From positions 434,001 to 498,000 of the forward strand of contig NZ_JACFRN010000001.1 of the NCBI RefSeq assembly GCF_016100975.1: 64,000 nucleotides of DNA, given 5' to 3'. The notes below the pieces were generated by a model, which had not been told where the DNA came from, did not search any database, and saw only the letters and a list, made by a program, of their open reading frames with translations. Source of the stretch: Lactobacillus sp. W8174. Its GTDB lineage: Bacteria; Bacillota; Bacilli; Lactobacillales; Lactobacillaceae. Position 1 is the first letter of the stretch. Each line of letters starts with the position of its first letter. The position numbers were made by a program, and so were the translations under genes. Shown here in pieces: positions 37,484 through 47,695 of this stretch.

Positions 37484-37523
37484 AAAAGGATAATCAATAA
37501 CTCAAGTTATTGATTATCCTTTT
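37484..37523 (+). terminator. Strong terminator after the OppA-type gene
   Basis: A 19-bp perfect stem (AAAAGGATAATCAATAACT with its complement) with a CA loop and flanking A and T runs. It could also work on the minus strand for the GNAT gene ending at 37601. Confidence 0.92.
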
Positions 37524-37600
37524 AATTTTTAAAATATTAACAAGCTATGGTATACATCAAAATAAACGTGTAATCTTTGTCAAAATAACTGTTTGTTTAA

Positions 37601-38146
37601 TTATCTAGAAACAATTTTAAACTTATAGCAATTGAAACTCATTCGCTCCAGTAATTGACTTAAATTACGCTTTTTAAAGCTTTCATCAGAGCTTAAAATC
37701 GAATAGTGACCACCTTCATCGACTAAATTATCTTGAGTCAATTTGAAGCCATTATGCTTGTAAAATAATAATCTATTGATTCTCTGAGAATAATTCTTTG
37801 CTGTTTTTATAACTGGTTCAATGTCTAAAACAATTTCCTGGTTTGGATGGTTTTGTTTCATCAAATTTAAAATCTGACTGCCATAGCCCTTGCCACGCCA
37901 GATTGGGGCAACTGCCAAATAACCAATATAAATAATTTTTTCTGCATAAGTCCAAAAAATTAAACCAATAAAATTATCATGGTCATAGACAGCCTGCAAA
38001 TTAACTCTTTTCTGCAGTGCCATCGCTAGCAACCCAATAAATGGAAATCGTTCATTTTTGGGAAATGCACTCAAATATAATTTTTTTACTTTAAAATATC
38101 TCTTTGTTCCCCATTTAACATTTTTGAACGTTAAAATAAATATCAC
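37601..38146 (-). CDS. GNAT family N-acetyltransferase
   Basis: This protein of about 181 residues has the acetyl-CoA motif VAPIWRGKGYGSQILN (R/Q-x-x-G-x-G/A) and an upstream strand IIYIGYLAVAP. The C-terminal segment contains YKHNGFKL (motif B-like YxxxGF). KLYLSAFPKNERFPF at the N-terminus resembles GNATs annotated as general acetyltransferases in lactobacilli. The substrate is unknown. The start is unclear: GTG at 38146 is the first option, but the best AAAGGTG overlaps it and would place the start near codon 4 (an ATT). It lies 11 bases after the ABC permease gene, so it is the third gene of that operon. Confidence 0.82.
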   Translation of the reverse strand: MIFILTFKNVKWGTKRYFKVKKLYLSAFPKNERFPFIGLLAMALQKRVNLQAVYDHDNFIGLIFWTYAEKIIYIGYLAVAPIWRGKGYGSQILNLMKQNHPNQEIVLDIEPVIKTAKNYSQRINRLLFYKHNGFKLTQDNLVDEGGHYSILSSDESFKKRNLSQLLERMSFNCYKFKIVSR

Positions 38147-38157
38147 CTTTCTTTAAC

Positions 38158-38949
38158 TTAAAAAGCATCAAACGAGCCGTTTTTGCGCTCTTTTTTAATA
38201 CAATAATTGAAAATCAAAATACCAACTAAGAACCAAACGACATTTACTACTATAAATATTAGCAGTTTTGGCAATGAAACTCCATGGCCCAGAAATATTT
38301 GCCGCACTATTTCCACACCACCGACATAGGGAATGAGCTCTTGAAACGCATTATATACTGGTAAATAAACATTTGACAACATTAATAATAAAGCCTGCAG
38401 TATAGTAGCCCACTGACCCATTCTTTTAAATCTAATTGAACCAGAAGCAAAAATCATTCCAATGCCAAACATTCCTAAATTCGAAATTAAAGAAAATACA
38501 AAGGTTAATAACAAAGCTTTTAATAATTCAACTACCGTGAATATTGAAAAAAATGAAGCTACGAAGCCTATGATTAAAAGATAGATCCAAACAAATAAGT
38601 TTTCTGCCAAAGTTTTGATAAAGTACAGAACCCATAAAGGAAAGATAGACTGAGTTTCACTTTCAAGCAGACCAGTTTGCTCATCAGTCTCCACCCCATT
38701 ACTACATTCACCTAATGAAGAGATACCAATACTCCAAAACAAAAAGCCGACAATAGTAAATAGAACACCCTGCTTGGTACCATAAGCTCGGCCCAATTGG
38801 GCAGGCTGGGTGAAAAGGACAACAATTAAAAATGCACCGGCATATAAAACTAGCGAACTAATAGCTGAATTAACATAACGAACTTGCAATTTTAGCTGTA
38901 AATATAATTGCACCCAGAAAATATTAAATAGCTCTTTAACTTTTTTCAT
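38158..38949 (-). CDS. ABC-2 type exporter permease
   Basis: This 263-residue membrane protein has six predicted helices (about residues 30-48, 62-78, 105-130, 140-168, 178-196 and 230-250). It has the ABC-2 layout, with a conserved charged loop ETDEQTGLLESETQSIFP after the second helix. It pairs with the ATPase encoded 14 bases upstream. Such two-component ABC-2 systems export antibiotics, bacteriocins or lipids, or confer immunity; the cargo cannot be told. It ends 11 bases before the GNAT gene. Confidence 0.85.
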   Translation of the reverse strand: MKKVKELFNIFWVQLYLQLKLQVRYVNSAISSLVLYAGAFLIVVLFTQPAQLGRAYGTKQGVLFTIVGFLFWSIGISSLGECSNGVETDEQTGLLESETQSIFPLWVLYFIKTLAENLFVWIYLLIIGFVASFFSIFTVVELLKALLLTFVFSLISNLGMFGIGMIFASGSIRFKRMGQWATILQALLLMLSNVYLPVYNAFQELIPYVGGVEIVRQIFLGHGVSLPKLLIFIVVNVVWFLVGILIFNYCIKKERKNGSFDAF

Positions 38950-38963
38950 TTTGCTTCCTACCT

Positions 38964-39671
38964 TTACTTATAAATTTCACGGTATTCAGAAATCAGATCA
39001 TTTTCAGCCATTTTATTTCCAATATTTTCCGCTATTTGCCCATGCTTTAAAAACAGATAATGATCAACAACTCCAGAAAGCATTTGAGTGTCGTGCGATG
39101 AAATAAAAATAGTATTCCCATATTTATTTTTTAAATCTAGAATAAAGGACGCTAAATCTTCTTGTGCAGCTATGTCAAGACCGTTTGAGGGCTCGTCCAA
39201 GAGTAAAACCTCTGTTTCCATTGCTGCTCCCACCAAGATAGCAGCCTTTTTCTTCAAGCCAGTAGACAAATTTTGAAAATAAGTAGCAAGTTCATTTGAA
39301 AAATTGAAATCCTGCGCCATTTTTCGAATATTGTTTTCTGTCTTTTTTATACTAATTCCTTTAAGTGAAGAAAAATACATACCGTTTTCAAGAGTATTTA
39401 GTCTGTACATGAGGCCTCTTTCACCTGACGCCACAAAACTAGTATGCAAGCTAGCCCATTTAACATACGGTTCATTAGCCTGGTCATTTTTGATCAAACC
39501 CGCGGTTGGTTCCAATACCCCTGCAAGCAACCTTAACATGGTTGACTTGCCCACACCGTTAGGCCCTACCAAACCAATTACTGCTGGTTCTAAAGGAATT
39601 TTAAAATTTAGGTTATAAAAAACAGGCTTCTTACCGTAATTTTTCTTTACCTTATCAAAGATAATTGCCAT
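38964..39671 (-). CDS. ABC transporter ATP-binding protein (ABC-2 exporter type)
   Basis: This 235-residue ATPase shows Walker A GPNGVGKST (about residues 35-43), Walker B VLLLDEPSNGLD and the switch His in FISSHD. The signature is LSTGLKKK in place of LSGGQ, a variant seen in DrrA/NatA/CcmA-like exporters. The Q-loop region is short. It lies first in the ATPase-permease-GNAT operon, with AGGAAGAAGAG before the ATG. The position between recD2/DUF1828 and the OppA-type gene varies between relatives, as I would expect of an accessory module; that is inference. Confidence 0.88.
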   Translation of the reverse strand: MAIIFDKVKKNYGKKPVFYNLNFKIPLEPAVIGLVGPNGVGKSTMLRLLAGVLEPTAGLIKNDQANEPYVKWASLHTSFVASGERGLMYRLNTLENGMYFSSLKGISIKKTENNIRKMAQDFNFSNELATYFQNLSTGLKKKAAILVGAAMETEVLLLDEPSNGLDIAAQEDLASFILDLKNKYGNTIFISSHDTQMLSGVVDHYLFLKHGQIAENIGNKMAENDLISEYREIYK

Positions 39672-39763
39672 AGGCTCTTCTTCCTTTTATTTAAAATGAT
39701 ACCAATAATTTAATCATTATTTTTTAAAATTAGCAATAAAAAATAGTATTTAGTGATAGCTTT

Positions 39764-40159
39764 TTAATTAAGATATGAAACTTTTACTGCTAATTGTCCT
39801 AATTGCATAATGTTTTCAGCCAAAGTTTGCTCATCACTTTCACAGCTGATCACTCCATTTTCGACATTAAAAGAAAAGCCGCTAGCTGTGACTAAATCTT
39901 CGCTGGCAGCAATCAAATCCTCGTCACTTGCGCTAGGATCTAATTTAAAAAGAGTCCGACCATCATCAGTAACATTATAGGTTGCAAACCCAGTTTTTTC
40001 GATAAAGCAATATACAGCTTCGTCAAATGAATCTTTAAAAATAGTTTCAATTTCAAGAGTATCTGGACCAAAATTTAAAATATGAGTCTTAGTGGTAATC
40101 CATTTTACAATTTCTTTTTGCAAATTAATATAAGATTGTTCCTTTTTTATCTTTGCCAT
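39764..40159 (-). CDS. DUF1828-like small protein
   Basis: This 131-residue soluble protein begins MAKIKKEQSYINLQKEIVKWI. It contains FIEKTGFATYNVTDDGRTLFKLDPSASDED and a C-terminal stretch SFNVENGVISCESDEQTLAENIMQLGQLAVKV. The TDDG-TLF-L pattern after a beta-rich N-terminal half resembles DUF1828 proteins, sometimes phage- or defence-associated. I cannot assign a function. It lies 16 bases after recD2 on the same strand and is probably cotranscribed with it. The 92 bases before the ABC ATPase gene are AT-rich, with no clear terminator. Confidence 0.65.
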   Translation of the reverse strand: MAKIKKEQSYINLQKEIVKWITTKTHILNFGPDTLEIETIFKDSFDEAVYCFIEKTGFATYNVTDDGRTLFKLDPSASDEDLIAASEDLVTASGFSFNVENGVISCESDEQTLAENIMQLGQLAVKVSYLN

Positions 40160-40175
40160 TGTTTAAAAAAGTCCC

Positions 40176-42548
40176 TTAATTTGTTCTTTCTGTTAATTTA
40201 ATATCTTGCATCCCAATCATAGGATCAATTCGACCTGAATAAATCAACTCCGGTGTTAAGATATGATCCTGACTTAGATCTTCGAGCCTATCAGAATTTG
40301 CTTCTTCTGGCTCACTTTTACCAGGAATTTTTTCTGAGTCATCTTTATTTGGCACATTTAGTATTTTTTGTAATTTAACAGTTAATCCTGTCTGACGATC
40401 ATTACCAGAAGTATTAAAAGCCATTTCATAAGCGCGAGGATCACCAATTAAAACCAAATTTTGCTCTGCGCGAGTAACAGCAGTGTACAATAAGTTACGT
40501 TTAAGCATGACATAGTTTTGCATAGTCAGACTCAAAATAACTAACGGAAATTCAGAGCCTTGAGCTTTATGGATGGTGATTGCATAAGCTCTGGTTAAAT
40601 CAAACAGATCTTTTTTACTGAAAGTTATTTCTCTGTCATCAAAATCTGCCACCATGCATTTTTGAGAATTATCATTATCAATTGTCAGGATTTTACCGAT
40701 TTGTCCATTATAGATATCTTTTTCTGGATTATTTTGCAATTGCAAAATGCGGTCACCAATGCGAAAAATTTCGTCGTGCACCTCTAAAGTTTTACTATTT
40801 TCCTTAGGTGGATTAATAATTTCTTGAATAACATTATTCAAATTGTTAACCCCACCATCGCCCTGGTACATTGCTCCTAGTACTTGAACGTCATCCGGAT
40901 TAAAGCCCTTTGCCAAAGCACGCTGGACTATTTGACTGACAACATGGGAAACTTCATGCGGTGGACATGAAATAAATGAGTAGTTTTTCGTCTTTTTAAA
41001 TAATTCTTGGGGATTCTTTCCTTCATTAATGTCGTGCGCCAACGTAATAATGCTGGAATCGTCTCCTTGACGGTGAATTTGCTTAAGAACGGTAGTAGGA
41101 AAGGCCTGTGATTTGATTAAATCAGCAAATACATTTCCGGCACCAACTGATGGCAGCTGATCCTTATCACCTACGAAAACTATGTGCTTAGTTTCATTGA
41201 TGCAGGAAACCAGTTGCCTAAACAAAAACATATCTACCATCGACATTTCATCAATAATTAAAATTTCACCGTTTAATTCATTCAGATCAGTTGCATCATT
41301 TTCACCAATCCCTAAACCCAGCAACCGATGGATAGTTTTAGCTGTGATTCCAGTAATTTCTTCCATTCTCTTGGCTGCACGACCAGTGGGTGCAGCAAGT
41401 AAAAATGGTGGATCTGTACTATAAAGAGACGATGATGGTATTTCTGCTAGCTCTTTCAATGCTAACAAAATACCGTTAATGATAGTAGTTTTGCCAGTTC
41501 CGGGGCCACCAGTTAAAATTGAAATTGGATTCGTCAGTGCGTTTTTAATCGCTGCTTTCTGTGTGTTATCATAGTGAATTTTCAACTTGGTTTCAGCGTG
41601 AGTTATTGCAAGATTTAATTCTTTTTCATTGTAACTTGAACTCTTTTGCTTTTTTTCCACCAAGTTTTTCATTGCGTTGGCAATATCAGTTTCAGTTTCA
41701 TAAATTTCCTGTAAAGCCGCATTTTCTCCCATTACCACAACTTTACCTTGATGCTGGAGATTATTAACGCAAGTTGCTATCGTATCGTACTCATCAATTT
41801 GCAGTAGCTTGCTCGCTTCTTGCAATAGCTGCTCAAGTTTGACGTAAGTATTGCCTTCTTTAGCTACTTCATCAAGTAAAATTTGAAAAACAGCGCCATT
41901 AACTCTTTTGGGATCATCGAGTGCCATTCCCAATTTACTGCCGATTCGATCAGCACTCTTAAAAGCATAGCCTGTAACTTCCGCAATAGAGGCATAGGGA
42001 TCCTCTTCAAGTTTAGCTAAAGTTTCACCATGATAAAGTTGATACAGTCTACTTGCTACTTTTTTGTTCAAGCCAAATTGAGCCAATTTTAATACAGTTT
42101 CAGAGTATGAATCCATTGAACTGACGCCGTTTAACAAACTTTCTTTTTGCTTTTTTGAAAGAGACAAAGTACCAATTTTTTCAGGCTTTTCCTTTAAAAC
42201 TGTCAGTGCATCCATTCCCAAGTCTGAAATTATCGTATCAGCTGCTTTTTTGCCGATTCCGGGAAACTTGCTCGAACTTAAAAAATTAATTAGGCTCCCC
42301 TTTTCATGAGGTAAAGCTAATTTATAATTATCGCAACGAAATTGCAGGCCAAATTTATTATGCACAATTAACCTTCCTGAAAAGGTATAAGTTGCACCAA
42401 CTTGGACATCTCCAAAACTGCCGGTCACTTTAATATCTTCACGATCATATTTTTCTAATTTTCCAATTATGGCAACATCAAGTATTTTATAAAGGTCTTG
42501 ATCGTTTTCAAAAACTATTCGGTTAATTTTACCAGTAAATTCAGTCAT
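40176..42548 (-). CDS. recD2: ATP-dependent 5'-3' DNA helicase RecD2
   Basis: RecD2 is a superfamily 1B helicase in RecBCD-lacking bacteria (also called YrrC), involved in replication-fork and repair processes. The roughly 790-residue product has an N-terminal OB-like domain and HhH-type region (SSKFPGIGKKAADTI). The helicase core has ILTGGPGTGKTT (motif I), LLAAPTGRAAKRM (Ia), LIIDEMSMVD (II), VGDKDQLPSVGAGNV (III), an SH3-like insert, and AITIHKAQGSEF and LYTAVTRAEQNL (V-VI). I take the ATG at 42548, which overlaps the TPR gene by 8 bases. The Glu/Asp-rich C-terminal tail is not conserved in the family. Confidence 0.96.
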   Translation of the reverse strand: MTEFTGKINRIVFENDQDLYKILDVAIIGKLEKYDREDIKVTGSFGDVQVGATYTFSGRLIVHNKFGLQFRCDNYKLALPHEKGSLINFLSSSKFPGIGKKAADTIISDLGMDALTVLKEKPEKIGTLSLSKKQKESLLNGVSSMDSYSETVLKLAQFGLNKKVASRLYQLYHGETLAKLEEDPYASIAEVTGYAFKSADRIGSKLGMALDDPKRVNGAVFQILLDEVAKEGNTYVKLEQLLQEASKLLQIDEYDTIATCVNNLQHQGKVVVMGENAALQEIYETETDIANAMKNLVEKKQKSSSYNEKELNLAITHAETKLKIHYDNTQKAAIKNALTNPISILTGGPGTGKTTIINGILLALKELAEIPSSSLYSTDPPFLLAAPTGRAAKRMEEITGITAKTIHRLLGLGIGENDATDLNELNGEILIIDEMSMVDMFLFRQLVSCINETKHIVFVGDKDQLPSVGAGNVFADLIKSQAFPTTVLKQIHRQGDDSSIITLAHDINEGKNPQELFKKTKNYSFISCPPHEVSHVVSQIVQRALAKGFNPDDVQVLGAMYQGDGGVNNLNNVIQEIINPPKENSKTLEVHDEIFRIGDRILQLQNNPEKDIYNGQIGKILTIDNDNSQKCMVADFDDREITFSKKDLFDLTRAYAITIHKAQGSEFPLVILSLTMQNYVMLKRNLLYTAVTRAEQNLVLIGDPRAYEMAFNTSGNDRQTGLTVKLQKILNVPNKDDSEKIPGKSEPEEANSDRLEDLSQDHILTPELIYSGRIDPMIGMQDIKLTERTN

Positions 42549-43188
42549 TTTTCTTTCTCGCATCATTCACTAATTTTAATATTGAAGCATATTTTTTTTG
42601 CTCTTGTGCAAAAATTTTAGGATCTTGTTTTTTTGACTTTGCCAGATATTTTTCAGCCTCTTGGCGATTTCTGGATAAAATTGTGATACCCAGCATGAAA
42701 TTTATTTTGGCCGACCTCTTTTTATGAGCTATTTTTTTATAAGCTGACTCTGCTTCCTGAGTTTTACCTAGGCTTAACCAAATATCCCCTATTAATTCCG
42801 AGACTTTTGCATCAACATTCTTAATTGTTAAAGCGTATGCCAATGCTTTTTGGCTTTGGCCAACTTTAAAAAAAACGAGTGCTTTTTGATATAAAACTAA
42901 ATCATCATTAGGAATTTGATTAAGTATATTTAATGCTGTATCAAATTTGCCCTGTAAATAATAGCAAACTGCCAAATCATAATCTAAATCTTGAGGATGA
43001 GTAACTAACTTTTGGGCTTTTTCTAATAGTTCAGTGGCTTGGTCACTGCTGCCTTGCTCTATTAAAAAGGTTGCTAATTCTAAATAGTTCTCACTATTAT
43101 GTGGTTGTTCATCAATTTTCGTTATTAATTCATGTACCTTTTTGTTTACTGCGCTTGTTTTAGCAGTCTTTTCTCTTTTTTTTATCAT
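42541..43188 (-). CDS. Tetratricopeptide repeat protein
   Basis: This 215-residue soluble protein consists of about five TPR-like helical pairs. Examples are NYLELATFLIEQGSSDQATELLEKAQKL, YDLAVCYYLQGKFDTALNILNQI and ELIGDIWLSLGKTQEAESAYKKI. It has no signal peptide or membrane helix. It overlaps recD2 by 8 bases and the phosphatase gene by 4 bases, so the three are translated together. A TPR gene directly before recD2 is conserved in Firmicutes (YrrB-YrrC), which suggests a scaffold linked to this helicase, though this is not shown. Confidence 0.88.
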   Translation of the reverse strand: MIKKREKTAKTSAVNKKVHELITKIDEQPHNSENYLELATFLIEQGSSDQATELLEKAQKLVTHPQDLDYDLAVCYYLQGKFDTALNILNQIPNDDLVLYQKALVFFKVGQSQKALAYALTIKNVDAKVSELIGDIWLSLGKTQEAESAYKKIAHKKRSAKINFMLGITILSRNRQEAEKYLAKSKKQDPKIFAQEQKKYASILKLVNDARKKND

Positions 43189-43841
43189 AATGAATCCGAG
43201 TCTTCCATTTTCCTGTCCAAAAATTTCGTTTCATTCCATACCAGAGCTTTAAAGGTTTTACCACTATCTTTTGTTTCCAAAATAGTCAGGCTGGTATTAC
43301 TTAAACCACCATTCTGGCGGATGTCTGGTAAAGGATAACCTAATAATCCACCCATAATCGCTCCCAAAGCTGCCCCATGGCTCACTGCTAAAACTTTGTC
43401 GTCTGGTTTAAATTGTAAGCCAACGTCTCGACCAAAGTCTTTGCCACGTGCAATTACCTCAGGATAATTTTCACCTCCGATGCTGTGGCCATCGTATTTA
43501 TCAGGTTTATCCCAAATATCAGTTACTTGCTCAGGATATCTGGCTTTGGCTTCAGTAAACGTAAGTCCTTCCATAGCTCCTAAATCAAATTCTCGCAAAC
43601 GTTCATCTATTTTGATGGCAAAGGGATAACCCATTTCTTTAGCGAGTCTTTCTGCTGTTGTCCTGGCCCTTTTTAATGGACTTGAATAAATGCCTGCAAA
43701 TTTAGTTTCACCTAAAAAACTACTTAATTTTTGAATATCAATTAAGCTTTGCTTTAAAAGTGGCGAATCACCGTGAGCTCCTTGAAAGCGCTTCTGTAAG
43801 TTCCATTCTGTTTTACCATGTCTGATGAAATAAATCTGCAT
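43185..43841 (-). CDS. Histidine phosphatase family protein (phosphoglycerate mutase-like)
   Basis: This 218-residue enzyme has the phosphohistidine motif FIRHGKTEWN at residues 5-14 and YSSPLKRARTTAERLA. It has ERLREFDLGAMEGLTF (acid/base Glu) and VSHGAALGAIMGG with the second His. The family covers cofactor-dependent phosphoglycerate mutases and many small-molecule phosphatases. The missing mutase-specific inserts argue for a phosphatase. The gene begins the phosphatase-TPR-recD2-DUF1828 run, and the mnmA terminator lies upstream. Confidence 0.9.
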   Translation of the reverse strand: MQIYFIRHGKTEWNLQKRFQGAHGDSPLLKQSLIDIQKLSSFLGETKFAGIYSSPLKRARTTAERLAKEMGYPFAIKIDERLREFDLGAMEGLTFTEAKARYPEQVTDIWDKPDKYDGHSIGGENYPEVIARGKDFGRDVGLQFKPDDKVLAVSHGAALGAIMGGLLGYPLPDIRQNGGLSNTSLTILETKDSGKTFKALVWNETKFLDRKMEDSDSL

Positions 43842-43914
43842 TCATTAAATACTCTTTTCCGTAACTGTTATTTTCTAGTTTATCATTTAATAGTTTAAAA
43901 GAAAAAAGAACACA

Positions 43915-43949
43915 AATAAAAAAAGAAAATGCACATAAACATTTTCTTT
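43915..43949 (-). terminator. mnmA terminator
   Basis: A 10-bp perfect stem AAAGAAAATG / CATTTTCTTT with an eight-base loop and a run of seven T follows the mnmA stop by 11 bases. It closes the nudF-to-mnmA run. Confidence 0.88.
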
Positions 43950-43959
43950 CAAGTTTCTA

Positions 43960-45431
<1,472 letters not shown>

Positions 45432-45485
45432 AATTCTACCTCACTTACTAATAATAAGCATATTTAACTAAAAAAGCAATTAAAT

Positions 45486-46637
45486 TTATTTATTTTGGAT
45501 TTTACTTACAATATCAGTCAGTTCCTTTGCAAAGGCTCTAACTTCTTCTTCAGTGGTATAACGTCCAAAAGAAATGCGAATAGATTCATTTATTCTCGCA
45601 GAATCTTTACCAAAACAAGCCACTAAAACATGTGATGGCTCAATTGAACCTGCAGTACATGCAGAGCCTCCAGAAACTGCAAAACCAGCTAAATCCAAAT
45701 TTGTCTGCAAAACAGTCGTTGAAACTTTATTAAAGTGCAGATTCAATACGTGATGAGAATCAAATTTTTGGGTTCCACCATTAACCTGATATTCAATTTT
45801 AGCTTGACTAAGTTCATGCAAAATAATATTTTGCAAGTTCTGATATTTAGTTTGCAAACTTTTTTTATCTATAGCTGCAATTTCACTAATTGCTTCACCG
45901 AAACCAGCAATTCCCGGTACATTTTCCGTTCCTGCTCTGCGCTTAGTTTCTTGTTCTCCACCATAAATAAGAGGTGGCAAATTGAGCGAGTTTTTTTCAT
46001 ATAAAAAGCCAAGGAATTTCGGACCATTAATTTTATGAGCAGAAGTTGATAACAAATCGATATTCATCTTAACAACATCAAGATCTATATTGCCCAGTCC
46101 TTGTACAGCATCAACATGAAAATATGCATTGCTTTTCTTTACTATATTGCCAATTTCAATAAGTGGATTAATTGTGCCCAATTCATTATTAACGGCCATG
46201 ACGGAAACCAATGTGGTTTGCGGAGTTAGTGCATCTTCCAAATCTGCTAATGAAATACAACCATTTTCATCAACATCAAGGTAAATGACTTCATAACCCT
46301 CACTTTCTAAACGTTGCATTGGTTTTAAAACAGATGGATGTTCAATCTTAGTAGTAATTATACGTTTACCAATACTTTGGCGACTATGAGCAGTTCCAAA
46401 AATAGCAGTGTTATTACTTTCTGAACCACCAGATGTAAAAATTATTTCATTTTCCTTGGCGTTAATTGCCCTGGCAGCTTTTTGCCTTGCCTGATCAATC
46501 ACATGACGAGCTTTGCGTCCCAGTTCATAGGTACTTGAAGCATTACCAAAATTGTTTTTCATTTCCTCAGTTATCACGTCGATTACATTGGGCGACATTG
46601 GTGTTGTAGCTGCATTATCCAGATAAATTTCTGTCAT
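45486..46637 (-). CDS. Cysteine desulfurase (IscS/NifS family)
   Basis: This PLP enzyme takes sulfur from cysteine and forms an enzyme persulfide. The 383-residue product starts MTEIYLDNAATTPMS. It has SGGSESNN, the PLP Lys in LSTSAHKINGPKF and the active-site Cys loop SGGSACTAGS near residue 325. The short loop fits the IscS/NifS group I. With no isc scaffold gene nearby and mnmA downstream, its likely acceptor is MnmA (the role of YrvO in Bacillus). It lies four bases after mtnN; a 54-base gap precedes DUF1831. Confidence 0.95.
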   Translation of the reverse strand: MTEIYLDNAATTPMSPNVIDVITEEMKNNFGNASSTYELGRKARHVIDQARQKAARAINAKENEIIFTSGGSESNNTAIFGTAHSRQSIGKRIITTKIEHPSVLKPMQRLESEGYEVIYLDVDENGCISLADLEDALTPQTTLVSVMAVNNELGTINPLIEIGNIVKKSNAYFHVDAVQGLGNIDLDVVKMNIDLLSTSAHKINGPKFLGFLYEKNSLNLPPLIYGGEQETKRRAGTENVPGIAGFGEAISEIAAIDKKSLQTKYQNLQNIILHELSQAKIEYQVNGGTQKFDSHHVLNLHFNKVSTTVLQTNLDLAGFAVSGGSACTAGSIEPSHVLVACFGKDSARINESIRISFGRYTTEEEVRAFAKELTDIVSKIQNK

Positions 46638-46640
46638 CTA

Positions 46641-47336
46641 TTAATTCATCTTCTCTATGTAAGTACAAATAATTTTAGCAGCTTTTGCTCCTACCTTTTG
46701 AGCGAAATGATCAAAGTCACCGTTTGCATCTTGATTACCATTGTCAGAAATAGCCCGTAAAGCTATCAAAGGTTTTTTAAAATGATAAGCTACCTGAGCA
46801 AAAGCGGCTCCCTCCATTTCGACACCTAAAGCATGAGCAAAGTTTTGTTTAATTTCATCTTTTTGCTTCTGCGAGCCAATAAAGGAATCACCGGTAACAA
46901 TTAATCCCTCTTTAAATTCAATCTTGTTTTCTTGCAAGAACTGTGCAAATTGCTTTCTTGCAGAAGAATTTAAGTCAAATTGGGCTGGTTCACCGGGTAT
47001 TTGCCCTTCAACATAATCACCTGCCAACGTATTGTGAGCATCATGATATGCAAATGAATCAGCTAAAATCAAATCTTCTTTATGAACTTCTTTTTGCAAA
47101 GATCCTGCTGTTCCTGTCATGAAAACTAAATCAATATCGACTTTGCTTAACAAACTAGCTAAGTTCATAGCAGCCTGCACTTTGCCAATTCCGCTTAAAC
47201 TAATATATAAATCATTGTGGTTAACGCAAAAATGCTCGAATGTAGTAGATCCGAACATTTCTTTGCGACCAGAGTGAAAATACTTATGATAATATTCAGC
47301 CTCAATTTCCATTGGGACAATAATCGCTATCTTCAT
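46641..47336 (-). CDS. mtnN: 5'-methylthioadenosine/S-adenosylhomocysteine nucleosidase
   Basis: MtnN (Pfs) cleaves adenine from methylthioadenosine and S-adenosylhomocysteine, recycling by-products of SAM use and starting AI-2 precursor formation. The 231-residue product has MKIAIIVPMEIEAEYY (family IGIIGAMEEE variant), MTGTAGSLQ, VTGDSFIGS and GVEMEGAAFAQV, and the catalytic Asp in RAISDNG. It lies four bases before the cysteine desulfurase gene. Confidence 0.95.
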   Translation of the reverse strand: MKIAIIVPMEIEAEYYHKYFHSGRKEMFGSTTFEHFCVNHNDLYISLSGIGKVQAAMNLASLLSKVDIDLVFMTGTAGSLQKEVHKEDLILADSFAYHDAHNTLAGDYVEGQIPGEPAQFDLNSSARKQFAQFLQENKIEFKEGLIVTGDSFIGSQKQKDEIKQNFAHALGVEMEGAAFAQVAYHFKKPLIALRAISDNGNQDANGDFDHFAQKVGAKAAKIICTYIEKMN

Positions 47337-47355
47337 TTTTACCCTCGTTTTATTT

Positions 47356-47694
47356 TTATAAGTGAAATAACGCTAATAAAACCAAAATAATTAAAACAGC
47401 AACAATCAAAATTGCACGATTAAGTTTACCTTTCAGCTTTAATGCTTTTTCTTGACTCGTAGTTAACTGAGACTGAGATTTATTCTCTTCTCTTCTTGGA
47501 GCCTGCTCTTGATTTTTTACCCTGTCATTTGCAAAATCATTTGATTCTGCAACTTCATCTTTATCACGGGTAAAATCAGGATTAACATCAACTTCATCAT
47601 CACTATCATCAAAAGCAGATTTAATTGTATTTAAAAAGTTTTTGCTTTTTTTATGTTTTAATTTTTTACGGTAATCAGATCGTTTTTCAGTCAT
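47356..47694 (-). CDS. Small single-pass membrane protein
   Basis: This 112-residue protein has a long charged cytosolic part: MTEKRSDYRKKLKHKKSKNF, then an acidic stretch with DDSDDEVDVN, then a Gln/Arg/Lys-rich segment. One C-terminal membrane helix follows (about residues 92-111, RAILIVAVLIILVLLALFHL), so it is tail-anchored. I do not recognise a named family. It lies between nudF and mtnN, with AAGGAATAAA before the ATG at 47694, one base after the nudF stop. An upstream extension of 16 codons would run into nudF and is not used. Confidence 0.75.
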   Translation of the reverse strand: MTEKRSDYRKKLKHKKSKNFLNTIKSAFDDSDDEVDVNPDFTRDKDEVAESNDFANDRVKNQEQAPRREENKSQSQLTTSQEKALKLKGKLNRAILIVAVLIILVLLALFHL

Positions 47695-47695
47695 T

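Noticed and set aside
39672-39763. Possible terminator between the ABC ATPase and DUF1828-like genes
   Set aside because: The A- and T-rich arms do not form a convincing stem; only weak pairing with mismatches.
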